Positions 1 through 7,425 of a stretch of DNA of 26,793 nt are shown here, one piece after another. Position 1 is the first letter of the stretch. Every line of letters starts with the position of its first letter. The stretch comes from an uncultured Succinatimonas sp. (GTDB lineage Bacteria > Pseudomonadota > Gammaproteobacteria > Enterobacterales > Succinivibrionaceae): the NCBI GenBank assembly GCA_900552905.1, contig USBR01000013.1, forward strand, positions 1 to 26,793, given 5' to 3'. The notes beneath the pieces are model-generated. The model was not told the origin of the DNA and made no database searches. It saw nothing but the letters and a program-made list of their open reading frames with translations. Position numbers and translations under genes: made by a program.

Positions 1-384
1 CCGATGTTTGGGCATTGAATGGACTCGATACTTTAATATTGAGACCTACAGAGGCGCCTTTGATCGGATGAGTTTTTAAAAATGGTAAATTTGGACAAAG
101 ACAAAAATCAGAAGTTTTTACTGATCGATGTCGGATTTAAACAAATTTTATGCAGATTTAATGTGGTTGTTACTTGAAAATTTCTTAATAGCTTGAACAT
201 TTTTGTCAGATTTTGCATTCTAATATGTGCGCTAGGACTTATTTTTAAGTTTGCATATTGTCAGGATTTGAACTAGATCCCAAAAAAGTGTTTTTGTTAT
301 ATAAAGAAAATTTTTTTGCCCGCATAATTTATATATAGTCAAGACAAAACAAATTTAATCAAATCATATATAAGAGGTGGAGAA
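1..384. other. A/T-rich region upstream of glgC, no gene supported
   Basis: The first 80 bases are open in more than one frame. One forward frame ends at a TAA at 77-79, another at a TGA near 71, and one reverse frame runs off the left edge. None gives a protein tail I recognise. From about 80 to 370 the sequence is very A/T-rich with many stops. It should hold the glgC promoter; TATATA-like hexamers at 330-337 could serve as a -10, but no convincing -35 lies at the right distance. Confidence 0.4.
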
Positions 385-1704
385 GTGGAAAACGCCCGTG
401 ATGTTGCAAAACAAACAATGGCATTAGTCCTCGCAGGTGGTCGTGGTAGCCGTTTAAAGGATTTAACCGACAGCCGTGCAAAGCCGTCTGTTTATTTCGG
501 TGGTAAGTACAGAATTATCGACTTTGCTCTGTCTAACTGCGTAAACTCTGGTATTACTGGTGTTGGTGTTGTTACCCAGTACAAGTCTCACAGTTTATTA
601 CGTCACTTACAGTGCGCTTGGTCTTTCTTACGTAATCAGTTCAATGAGTACATCGATTTATTACCGGCTTCTCAGCGTGTTGACGAGGAGCACTGGTATC
701 AGGGTACTGCTGATGCTGTCTATCAGAATATCGACATTATCAAGGACCACAAGCCTAAGTACATTTTAATCTTAGCTGGTGACCACATCTATAAGATGGA
801 CTATGCTGAGATGATTTTAGATCACATCCGCATGGGTTCTCCTTTAACCGTAGCTTGCATCCCGGTTGAGAGATCTAAAGCTACTGCCTTCGGTGTTATG
901 AAGATCGACAATGACAACCTTATTACTGACTTCATGGAGAAGCCGCAGGATCCGCCGCCTATGCCTGGTGATGACACTAAGAGCTTAGCCTCCATGGGTA
1001 TCTATGTCTTTGATGCCGATTACCTCTATGACATTTTGCAAAAAGATTCTGAGACCCCGGGCTCTCACCGTGACTTTGGTATGGACATCATTCCGGCCTT
1101 AGTTAAGGAGCGCAAGGCCCATGCTCACAACTTCGCTAAGTCCTGCATCCGTAACCGTGGCGATAAGAATTTAGTTTACTGGCGTGACGTCGGTACTATC
1201 GATGCTTACTGGGAAGCTAACATGGATATCGCTTCCATCGAGCCGCAGTTAGACGTTTATGACTTCGATTGGCCGATTTGGACCTATCAGCCGCAGAATC
1301 CTCCGGCTAAGTTCGTACAGGACATCAACGGTACTTCCACTATCGTTAGAAATTCCGTATGCTCTTCAGGTTGCATTATCTCCGGCTCTTCTGTAAATCA
1401 GTCAGTGCTGTTCCACTCTGTACGTGTACACTCTAACTGCTTCTTATCTGAGTCTGTAATCAGCCCGTTCTGCATTATCCACCGTGGTTGCCGCTTAACT
1501 AAGGTTATCTTAGATCGTGGTGTAGAGTTACCGCGTAATTTAATTGTCGGTGAGAATGCTGAGCTTGATGCTAAGCGCTTCCGTCGCTCTGAGGGCGGTG
1601 TCACCTTGATCACCAAGTCCATGTTAGAGCGCTTAAAGAAGACTGAGCCGCAGTTATTTGAGGGCTTTGAAGACTATCGTGCCGCCTTCATTCCATCTCA
1701 CTAA
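385..1704 (+). CDS. glgC: Glucose-1-phosphate adenylyltransferase (ADP-glucose pyrophosphorylase)
   Basis: GlgC makes ADP-glucose from ATP and glucose-1-phosphate, the committed step of bacterial glycogen synthesis in the cytosol. The 439-residue protein is close to the E. coli length (431). The nucleotide-binding loop AGGRGSRL is at residues 17-24, followed by the RAKP segment whose lysine lies in the allosteric region of the E. coli enzyme. Further on are GTADAV, AGDHIYKMDY and SLASMGIYVF, and the C-terminal part carries the left-handed beta-helix type repeats ending in IVGENAELDAKRF. The start is GTG at 385, chosen because AAGAGGTGGAG at 371-381 is a good ribosome binding site. It stands alone, with no other glg gene in the window, and is followed by a terminator. 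The family call is secure; the allosteric behaviour cannot be read from the sequence. Confidence 0.97.
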   Translation: MENARDVAKQTMALVLAGGRGSRLKDLTDSRAKPSVYFGGKYRIIDFALSNCVNSGITGVGVVTQYKSHSLLRHLQCAWSFLRNQFNEYIDLLPASQRVDEEHWYQGTADAVYQNIDIIKDHKPKYILILAGDHIYKMDYAEMILDHIRMGSPLTVACIPVERSKATAFGVMKIDNDNLITDFMEKPQDPPPMPGDDTKSLASMGIYVFDADYLYDILQKDSETPGSHRDFGMDIIPALVKERKAHAHNFAKSCIRNRGDKNLVYWRDVGTIDAYWEANMDIASIEPQLDVYDFDWPIWTYQPQNPPAKFVQDINGTSTIVRNSVCSSGCIISGSSVNQSVLFHSVRVHSNCFLSESVISPFCIIHRGCRLTKVILDRGVELPRNLIVGENAELDAKRFRRSEGGVTLITKSMLERLKKTEPQLFEGFEDYRAAFIPSH

Positions 1705-1732
1705 TAGTTAATAGACTTTAAGTTTATTAAAG

Positions 1733-1769
1733 CTCGCCTCCGAGGTTTAACCTTTGAGGCGAGTTTTTT
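1733..1769 (+). terminator. Rho-independent terminator after glgC
   Basis: A perfect 8-bp stem, CTCGCCTC at 1733-1740 pairing with GAGGCGAG at 1756-1763, is followed by seven T residues. The loop can itself fold through AGG and CCT. It lies 28 bases after the glgC stop, so glgC is probably monocistronic. Confidence 0.9.
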
Positions 1770-1770
1770 T

Positions 1771-2056
1771 ATGGGAAATCTAAAATGGTTTTACGTCTTG
1801 CCTAAGAAGGGGGATTTTAGATCTAAGTTAGGTGTAAACTTGAACTAGCTTTTAGGGGCATGTATAGTGCTTACATAAAGTAGCCATTAGTATTTTTGTT
1901 AATATATAACGGCTATTTATGCCTAAAGTGAATTTCAATTGTTATGCGCTAAATCAATTTTAGGCTTTTGATTTGGCTTTAAAATTCAGTATTTCCTATT
2001 TTCTCAAGGCTTTTAGGCGTTTTATGCGCTTATAAGGCTTTTTGCCAGCGTAATTT
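1771..2056. other. Non-coding spacer between glgC and the acyltransferase gene
   Basis: I see no supportable gene here. There are two loose inverted repeats: TAGCC near 1881 with GGCTA near 1911, and GCCTAAA at 1921-1927 with TTTAGGC at 1959-1965. The element GGCTTT recurs four times between about 1963 and 2041. None matches a known RNA family that I recognise. Confidence 0.4.
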
Positions 2057-2065
2057 TGTTACAAT
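2057..2065 (+). promoter_or_regulatory. Candidate extended -10 promoter for the acyltransferase gene
   Basis: TGT followed by TACAAT (2060-2065) fits an extended -10 element with one mismatch to TATAAT. There is no -35 at the standard spacing; TTGCCA at 2042-2047 is too close. Transcription would begin near 2072, giving a leader of about 25 bases before the ATG at 2097. Confidence 0.45.
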
Positions 2066-2096
2066 GGGCGCAAATTTTTTTTAGACAATCAAGATT

Positions 2097-3248
2097 ATGC
2101 AAGAAGTAAAGAATCAGCAAGAGCGCACTTTAACTAGTGCCGATCCATCCTTTGATGATATTCGTCCGTGCAACGATAGTGAGGTTCAAACTGAGCTACA
2201 GAAGATAGCTCAGGATGATACTGTTATCGACAGTCTCTTAAAATTCCGCTATCCGATTTTATCAAAGCATCTGGCCTTTATCCTGAAGCCTATTGTAAAG
2301 AAAGTCTTAATGCGTAAGATTTCTAAGTACAAGACAGTAGGACAATTTCAAAATCAGGTTGCCGATTACTTAAATCACGTCATTGCTACCACTACCGATG
2401 GCATTGAGCTTGTGGGATTTGACAAGATCGACCCTAAAAAGGGTTATCTCTTTATTTCCAATCATCGTGATATTGCCCTCGATCCGGCTTTTATCGATAT
2501 TGCCCTTTATAACCGTAATCTCGCCACTGCCCGTATTGCCATTGGCGACAATCTCTTAAGATTGCCGGCAGCTACCTCTTTAATGCGTTTAAATAAGAGT
2601 TTTATCGTCAAACGCTCGGTGGTATCCCCGCGTGATAAGCTTAAAGCTTTAAATCATTTATCAAGCTATATCGGTCTTTCCATTCAAGAAGGTCAATCTG
2701 TATGGATTGCCGAGCGTGAAGGCCGCGCTAAGGATGGTGATGATAAGGCTGAGAGCGCTGTCATGAAGATGTTAGGCTTATATGGCCGTCAGCTGAAGAT
2801 GTCTTTTGCTGAATATATGCAGTCTTTAAATATCGTTCCGGTAGCAATCACCTACGAATTTGATCCTAATGATTTAGCTAAGGCCCGTGAGCTCGATATT
2901 CGCGAGCGCAATAATGGTGCTTATGTTAAGGATAAATACGAGGATATTGAGACCATTACTCGCGGTATCCGCGATTATAAGGGCCGCGTTAAATTAGTCT
3001 GTGGCGAGCCTATAACCTCGGGCTTTGAAACTCCGGAAGAGTTATGCACTTTAATTGATAATTTTATTTATGATAACTATGAAATGTATCCGAGTGCTTT
3101 GATTTCAGCCGGTGTCACTGCTAATATTAGTGAAGAGGATAAAAAGAAGTTTGAGGACAGACTTAACTCCTATCCTGAGTCTTTGCGTGAGCGGGTGTGT
3201 GCGATGTACGCTAAGCCCTATTTCAATAAGATCAATAGAGCTAAATAA
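2097..3248 (+). CDS. PlsC/GPAT-type glycerolipid acyltransferase
   Basis: This is probably a membrane-associated O-acyltransferase acting on a glycerophosphate-type acceptor in phospholipid synthesis. The 383-residue protein has the family block FISNHRDIALDP at residues 119-130, where the catalytic histidine would be H123. A second block, WIAEREGRAKDGD at about 203-215, corresponds to the substrate-binding EGxR motif. A helical segment near residues 59-72 may sit at the membrane. In the first block the distance from H123 to D129 is one residue longer than in the textbook HX4D motif. It is longer than E. coli PlsC (245) and shorter than PlsB. No clear Shine-Dalgarno precedes the ATG at 2097. 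The next gene starts 26 bases downstream. The exact substrate is unknown, and lysophosphatidate acyltransferase is only the default guess. Confidence 0.8.
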   Translation: MQEVKNQQERTLTSADPSFDDIRPCNDSEVQTELQKIAQDDTVIDSLLKFRYPILSKHLAFILKPIVKKVLMRKISKYKTVGQFQNQVADYLNHVIATTTDGIELVGFDKIDPKKGYLFISNHRDIALDPAFIDIALYNRNLATARIAIGDNLLRLPAATSLMRLNKSFIVKRSVVSPRDKLKALNHLSSYIGLSIQEGQSVWIAEREGRAKDGDDKAESAVMKMLGLYGRQLKMSFAEYMQSLNIVPVAITYEFDPNDLAKARELDIRERNNGAYVKDKYEDIETITRGIRDYKGRVKLVCGEPITSGFETPEELCTLIDNFIYDNYEMYPSALISAGVTANISEEDKKKFEDRLNSYPESLRERVCAMYAKPYFNKINRAK

Positions 3249-3274
3249 GCGCGTACTTTTTCAAAGGGGTGTGG

Positions 3275-3868
3275 ATGTTCCATCCTATGTATAATGCCGA
3301 CGGTAGCTTGTCAAAGTTCCGTACGGCTTGTCTTATCATCATCGCCATCTGCATGGCCTCAGCTGGAGTCATGCAGCTTTTACACAATGACAGCAATGAT
3401 GTTAAAGAAGCTTCTACTGTCGAGGTCGATGAGAGTGTAAATGCCCTGAAGACAGCCCCTATGCAAGGTTTACTTGCAGAAGCTGTCGTGGAGCTACAAA
3501 ATACAGCCTCTTATCTAAGTTCCTGTGGCCTCTTAAATCAGGGTTTTGAAGGCTGTGAGGTCAGTTTTTCAAAGACCATTTCTGATAATTTTTTAACCAA
3601 AAGCGAATTAGCCGAGGATGGTTATTCATTAGAGCTTAAAGCTAAAAAAACGCAACACTGTGCGCTTTTGCGCGTTGTGAATGATGAATATTTCGCCTTC
3701 GACGAACAAGGACAGGCGGCCTCTGATTGTCTGCAAGCCTTAAATATCACTAAGACTAAGAGCGTGGCTCATGATTATGATGTCACCCAAGGACAGCCAG
3801 CACCGTCAGGCTTTGTACCAGTTTTATCACAAACAGCTGAAAATAGAAAAATTGACCCGACCTTATAG
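3275..3868 (+). CDS. Single-pass membrane-anchored protein with pilin-core-like exported domain
   Basis: I do not recognise a named family. The 197-residue protein has a short charged N-terminus, one hydrophobic segment at about residues 17-36, a linker, and an exported domain. The domain contains YLSSCG (about 80-85), GYSLEL (about 117-122), a HC pair near 128-129 and a SDC near 150-152. The order Tyr-Leu-x-x-Cys-Gly, then Gly-Tyr-x-Leu, then Cys-x-Leu-x-Val, then Asp-Cys resembles the core of PilE-type minor pilins. The usual prepilin leader with Gly before Phe-Thr-Leu-x-Glu is missing. I chose ATG at 3275 because AAGGGG at 3264-3269 is well spaced; an in-frame GTG at 3269 adds two residues. 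It lies between the acyltransferase and slyD and is probably co-transcribed. The pilin likeness is an inference from motif order alone. Confidence 0.6.
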   Translation: MFHPMYNADGSLSKFRTACLIIIAICMASAGVMQLLHNDSNDVKEASTVEVDESVNALKTAPMQGLLAEAVVELQNTASYLSSCGLLNQGFEGCEVSFSKTISDNFLTKSELAEDGYSLELKAKKTQHCALLRVVNDEYFAFDEQGQAASDCLQALNITKTKSVAHDYDVTQGQPAPSGFVPVLSQTAENRKIDPTL

Positions 3869-3892
3869 GTAAGGAGTCGATGAGGGATAACT

Positions 3893-4696
3893 ATGAAAAT
3901 TTCACGTAATACTGTAGCTACTATTAGCTATACCGTAACTGAGACTGACGGCAAGGTCGTCGGTAGAACTGAGCCTGGCCATCCGGTTGAGGCTTTAATT
4001 GGTCATGGTTTTTTAGTCAAAGGTTTAGAGTTAGCCTTAGACGGTCATGAAAAGGGTGATGAGTTTGCTATTACTCTTAATCCGGCCGATGCCTATGGCG
4101 AGATCAACGAAGCTATGATTCAGACTATCGATCGCGCCATGTTTGGTGACTTTGATGTGCAGGTTGGTAATGTCTTTGAGGCTGATTCTAATCATGGTCC
4201 TATGGCTGTTGTTGTCAAGGAAGTCAAGGATGACAAGGTCATTGTTGATGGTAACCATCCGTTAGCCGGCAAGGTTTTGAATTTCTTGATTGTTGTTGAC
4301 GATGTGCGTGAGGCTTCCGCAGAGGAAATCGCCCATGGTCACGTGCATCACGGCGGTCATTGCCCTAGCGAGGAGCATGAGCATGGTTGTTGCTGCGGCC
4401 GTCATCATCACCACGATGAAGAGGGCGAGCATCACTGCTGTGGTCGTCACCACCATGATGAGGATCATGAGTGCGGTTGTGGCCATCATCATGACGATGA
4501 GGAGCACGAGTGTTGCTGTGGTCATCATCACGATGAGGATGGTGAGCATCACTGCTGTGGCGGTCATCACCATGATGAAGAGGGCGAGCATCACTGCTGC
4601 GGTCGTCACCACCATGATGAGGATCATGAATGTGGTTGTGGCCATCACCATGATGAAGAGGGTGAGCACCACTGCTGTGGCCGTCATCAGCACTAA
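3893..4696 (+). CDS. slyD: FKBP-type peptidyl-prolyl isomerase SlyD with greatly expanded His/Cys tail
   Basis: SlyD is a cytosolic prolyl isomerase and chaperone, and in E. coli also a metallochaperone that helps nickel delivery to hydrogenase. Residues 1 to about 70 and 125-145 form the FKBP fold (VEALIGHGFLVKGLELAL at 32-49), with the inserted IF chaperone flap between them. Residues 148-267 form a metal-binding tail. I count 42 histidines and 19 cysteines in these 120 residues, built from about eight units of some 13 residues (CCG, HHH, DE, x, EH). E. coli SlyD is 196 residues, so the excess is all in the tail. A GAGGG at 3882-3886 supports ATG 3893. A terminator-like hairpin follows. The large open frames on the other strand and frame over the tail are by-products of the repeats. 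Confidence 0.95.
   Translation: MKISRNTVATISYTVTETDGKVVGRTEPGHPVEALIGHGFLVKGLELALDGHEKGDEFAITLNPADAYGEINEAMIQTIDRAMFGDFDVQVGNVFEADSNHGPMAVVVKEVKDDKVIVDGNHPLAGKVLNFLIVVDDVREASAEEIAHGHVHHGGHCPSEEHEHGCCCGRHHHHDEEGEHHCCGRHHHDEDHECGCGHHHDDEEHECCCGHHHDEDGEHHCCGGHHHDEEGEHHCCGRHHHDEDHECGCGHHHDEEGEHHCCGRHQH
4415..4650 (+). repeat. 159-bp period direct duplication inside slyD
   Basis: The run beginning GATGAAGAGGGCGAGCATCA at 4415 recurs at 4574, exactly 159 bases (53 codons) later. The two copies stay nearly identical for about 75 bases each (4415-4490 and 4574-4650), differing mainly at third codon positions. Smaller units of about 39 bases lie inside them. The 159-bp step keeps the frame. Confidence 0.85.
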
Positions 4697-4714
4697 TTCT
4701 TAAGCTAAGTTTTA

Positions 4715-4750
4715 AAACGGACAGGCTCAGGCTTGTCCGTTTCATATTTT
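4715..4750 (+). terminator. Terminator-like hairpin between slyD and thiI
   Basis: AAACGGACA at 4715-4723 pairs with TGTCCGTTT at 4734-4742 around a 10-base loop. The following sequence, CATATTTT, is only partly a T-run, so termination may be incomplete and some read-through into thiI is possible. Confidence 0.6.
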
Positions 4751-4768
4751 CAGTTTAGTTAAAATTTT

Positions 4769-6241
4769 ATGAAATTTATCGTTCGTCTTTTCCCTGAAAT
4801 TTCCATCAAAAGTAAGCCTGTTCGTACCCGTTTAATTAAGCTTGTCAGACAAAATATTGGTAATGTCGCAAAGCATCATAATTTAGAAGTCTCTGCTATC
4901 TGTGAGTGGGACAAGATCTTAGTGACCTTCCCGACTGAGGGAAAGGATGAAAATGCCGTACGCGAGCTTGCAATCATGGAGCTAAAGCGTATTCCGGGTA
5001 TTCATTCCTTCATGGAAGTTAGAGAATTTGTCTTTACCTCTTTAGATACCTTATTTGAGACAGTTAAAGATATCTGCGGCCATGAGATTATCGGCCATAC
5101 CTTTGCTGTGAGAATTAAGCGCCGCGGTAATCATGACTTTAATTCACAGCAAGCTGAGCGTGTGATCGGTGGTAAGTTTAAGGCCGCTTTTCCGAATAAG
5201 GGCGTGTGCTTAGACAATCCTGAGGTCACCATTCACATTGAGATTGAGCACGATAGAGCTTATATCTCAGGTGAGCGTATTTATGGTTTAGGTGGTTATC
5301 CGGTAGGCTCTCAGGGCTCAGTCTTATCCTTAATCTCCGGCGGTTTTGATAGCGGTGTTTCTACCTATAAGGTTATTCATCGTGGTTGCCGCGTCAATTA
5401 TCTCTTCTTCAATATGGGTGGTACTGCCCATGAGTTAGGGGTAAAGCAAGAGAGCTATTATATTTGGAATCGCTATGCCAGCTCTCATCGTGTGCGCTTT
5501 ATTACTGTACCTTTTGAGGAGACCATAGGTCAGATTTTAGAGAAGACCCATCATGGTGTACGCGGTGTAATTTTAAAGCGCATGATGATGCGTGTCGGTT
5601 CTATCTTAGCTAAGAAGTTTAAGTGCGAGGCCTTAGTCACCGGTGAAAGCTTAGGTCAGGTTTCCTCTCAGACTTTAAGAAACCTCACCCATATCGATGA
5701 TGTCTGTGAGGTCTTATTGATGCGTCCTCTCATCACCTCCGATAAGCAGGAGATCGTCGATGAGTCCCGTGAGATCGGTACTATCGGTTTTGCTGAGACC
5801 ATGCCTGAGTACTGTGGTGTTATTTCCGATCATCCTAATGTCTGCCCCGAGAAGGATTTTGTGGAAGAGGAAGAGGCCAAGATGGATGTTGAGGCCTTAG
5901 TACAAAAGGCTGTAGATAATGCCGTCGATATCGATATCTCTTCAGTACCTGAGGATACTAATCGCTTAAAGACCGAAGTTGAAGAAGTCGATACTCTAAG
6001 AGCGGGCGAGGTCGTAGTCGATGTACGCTCACCTGATGATGTTGAGAAGGCTCCGTTAACTGTGGCTGAACATGAGGTTGTTGTCATGCCTTTCTATCGC
6101 ACGGCTAAGGACTTTGGCGCTTTAGATATGCACAAGACCTACGCCTTATATTGTGATCAGGGTGTAATGAGTCTGATGCAGGCCCGTCAGCTTAAGGAAA
6201 TGGGCTATCACAATGTGCGCGTCTATCGCCCTAAAGTTTAA
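4769..6241 (+). CDS. thiI: tRNA 4-thiouridine synthetase / thiamine thiazole sulfur carrier ThiI
   Basis: ThiI adenylates U8 of tRNA and transfers sulfur from IscS-type persulfide to give 4-thiouridine; in enterobacteria it also serves thiazole synthesis. The 490 residues comprise a ferredoxin-like and THUMP region (about 1-165), the PP-loop SGGFDS at 190-195, and a C-terminal rhodanese domain with LYCDQGVMS, where C462 would carry the persulfide. C348 in PEYCGVIS matches the partner cysteine of the E. coli disulfide (C344 with C456). Length fits E. coli ThiI (482). There is no visible Shine-Dalgarno before ATG 4769, and A/T-rich sequence runs up to the start. It is collinear with slyD but separated by a hairpin, and convergent with yajL; thiI and yajL are also near each other in E. 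coli. Confidence 0.96.
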   Translation: MKFIVRLFPEISIKSKPVRTRLIKLVRQNIGNVAKHHNLEVSAICEWDKILVTFPTEGKDENAVRELAIMELKRIPGIHSFMEVREFVFTSLDTLFETVKDICGHEIIGHTFAVRIKRRGNHDFNSQQAERVIGGKFKAAFPNKGVCLDNPEVTIHIEIEHDRAYISGERIYGLGGYPVGSQGSVLSLISGGFDSGVSTYKVIHRGCRVNYLFFNMGGTAHELGVKQESYYIWNRYASSHRVRFITVPFEETIGQILEKTHHGVRGVILKRMMMRVGSILAKKFKCEALVTGESLGQVSSQTLRNLTHIDDVCEVLLMRPLITSDKQEIVDESREIGTIGFAETMPEYCGVISDHPNVCPEKDFVEEEEAKMDVEALVQKAVDNAVDIDISSVPEDTNRLKTEVEEVDTLRAGEVVVDVRSPDDVEKAPLTVAEHEVVVMPFYRTAKDFGALDMHKTYALYCDQGVMSLMQARQLKEMGYHNVRVYRPKV

Positions 6242-6256
6242 GCTTTAAAAAGTTTT

Positions 6257-6288
6257 AAAAGCCTAAGGTTGTGAGCCTTAGGCTTTTT
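6257..6288. terminator. Bidirectional terminator between thiI and yajL
   Basis: GCCTAAGG at 6261-6268 pairs perfectly with CCTTAGGC at 6276-6283, extended by flanking A and T runs to a stem of about 12 bp. TTTTT follows on the plus strand, and an A-rich stretch precedes it, giving a T-run on the minus strand. It suits both converging genes. Confidence 0.88.
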
Positions 6289-6303
6289 GTTATCTAATTT
6301 CCC

Positions 6304-6858
6304 TTAAAGTTCAACTAGCATGCCTGAAGCTACCTGACGCATGCATTCCTCACCTTGTAAAGCTTTAAGGATCTCTAAGGCAAAGCTTACGGCATAGGCC
6401 GGGCCCTTACCTGTAATAATGAGGCCATCTTCAGAGACTTCAACACCCTTGTGGGTGCAGTTTTGAATTGCGCTATCACAGCCTGGATAACCAGTAGCAC
6501 GTTCAGTGCTGATAAGACCGTGATGAGCTAGCACAAAGCCTGGAGCTGCGCAGATAGCAGCAATCAGGCGCTTGTGAGCTTTTTGCTCTGTGAGCATGGC
6601 AATTAACTTCTCGCTATCGCGGCAGTTAGTAGCACCAGGGAGACCTCCGGGGATGGCGATAACATCATAGCAATCCTTGCAGTCGTGAAGATTTTTATCG
6701 CAAAGTACGGTGGTGCCATGCGCGAGTTTGACCTCGACCCCAGATGCAGTGAGGGCTGCTTTAGTAACCTCAACTTGACCGCGGGCGAGCACATCAGCAA
6801 TGGCAGTAACCTCTAAATCCTCAGAGCCATTGGCATAAATAACTAAAGCCTTTTTCAT
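6304..6858 (-). CDS. yajL: DJ-1/PfpI family protein YajL
   Basis: YajL belongs to the DJ-1 superfamily, which protects proteins against oxidative and carbonyl stress; the chaperone and deglycase activities reported for the family are debated. The 184-residue protein has the nucleophile elbow AAICAAPGFVL with C103, an early acidic GSEDLE segment at 11-16 where the partner glutamate should lie, and AIPGGLPGATN at 68-79. Length fits E. coli YajL (196). The ATG at 6858 has AGAGGAAG a few bases upstream. It is the last of the minus-strand genes and converges on thiI. A 91-base gap separates it from arsC, with a TATATT that could be its own -10, so it may or may not belong to the ars transcript. 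Confidence 0.92.
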   Translation of the reverse strand: MKKALVIYANGSEDLEVTAIADVLARGQVEVTKAALTASGVEVKLAHGTTVLCDKNLHDCKDCYDVIAIPGGLPGATNCRDSEKLIAMLTEQKAHKRLIAAICAAPGFVLAHHGLISTERATGYPGCDSAIQNCTHKGVEVSEDGLIITGKGPAYAVSFALEILKALQGEECMRQVASGMLVEL

Positions 6859-6949
6859 AGTTTCTTCCTCTAAAGTTAGTGTTATTTCTAATATAAGGCT
6901 TTTAGGGGCTTAATGTATGAAGAGAAGTTAAATTTTTAAAAATTAGGCC

Positions 6950-7372
6950 TTAATTATCAAACTTTAAGCTTTTATAAAATTGTGTAAAGCTTTTCTCAAT
7001 TTCATCACGCACGCGGATAAATTGAGCAAGGATCTGCTCTTTTGAACCGTAAGCTAGTGCCGGATCTTCAAAACCTATATGCATTCTATGCTTAACTGTA
7101 CCGATAAAGTGAGGGCAAGTCTCTTTAGCATGGCTACAGACTGTGATGACATAATCCCAAGGCTCATTTTGATATACGCTTACAGAAGTAGGTTTATGGT
7201 GAGAGATATCAATACCGCGTTTAGCCATAGCCATAATGGCATAGGGAGATACTTGTAAGGCTGGGGTGGTGCCGGCTGAATAGACCTGAAGCTTTGCATC
7301 GAGAGCTTGTAAAAAGCCCTGAGCCATTTGGCTTCTGCAACTATTGCCAGTACAGAGAATTAAAATTTTCAT
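6950..7372 (-). CDS. arsC: Thioredoxin-coupled arsenate reductase (LMW-phosphatase fold)
   Basis: This enzyme reduces arsenate to arsenite, which can then be exported. The 140-residue protein begins with the phosphatase P-loop CTGNSCR (C7 to R13, CX5R). It also has C79 and C86, whose seven-residue spacing equals that of the C82-C89 relay in the S. aureus pI258 enzyme, so all three redox cysteines are present. The DP pair at 103-104 fits the general-acid loop. This places it with thioredoxin-dependent reductases, not the glutaredoxin-type ArsC of E. coli. It follows the mini-thioredoxin gene on the same strand after 53 bases, across a strong hairpin. A plain LMW tyrosine phosphatase is the alternative, but the cysteine relay and the neighbours argue against it. 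Confidence 0.92.
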   Translation of the reverse strand: MKILILCTGNSCRSQMAQGFLQALDAKLQVYSAGTTPALQVSPYAIMAMAKRGIDISHHKPTSVSVYQNEPWDYVITVCSHAKETCPHFIGTVKHRMHIGFEDPALAYGSKEQILAQFIRVRDEIEKSFTQFYKSLKFDN

Positions 7373-7390
7373 TAAATTGTTCTCGGTGAT

Positions 7391-7413
7391 AATGAGGGCT
7401 TAAAGCCCTCATT
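7391..7413. terminator. Strong intercistronic hairpin between thioredoxin gene and arsC
   Basis: AATGAGGGCTT at 7391-7401 and AAGCCCTCATT at 7403-7413 are perfect complements around a single A; in practice the loop would be a few bases wide. In the direction of the ars transcript no T-run follows, so it may act in mRNA processing or differential expression and not as a full stop. On the plus strand a run of Ts does follow, after 7 bases. Confidence 0.6.
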
Positions 7414-7425
7414 GAGCTAATTTTT

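Noticed and set aside
1..79. Possible C-terminal end of an upstream gene, or start of a leftward one.
   Set aside because: Several frames are open over this short stretch and none shows recognisable sequence; it is too short to decide.
1921..1965. Inverted repeat GCCTAAA / TTTAGGC as a possible small RNA or terminator.
   Set aside because: The arms are 31 bases apart with a loose, A/T-rich middle, and no promoter or conservation can be shown.
4415..4696. Regular repeats in slyD that could suggest a CRISPR-like or minisatellite array.
   Set aside because: The repeats are contiguous, in frame, without unique spacers, and fully explained as coding repeats of the metal-binding tail.
4262..4745. 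Three large open frames (126-143 residues) on both strands over the slyD tail.
   Set aside because: They are forced by the repetitive GAC/CAT/TGC-rich codons of the His/Cys tail. Their products are low-complexity strings and have no start signals or family motifs.
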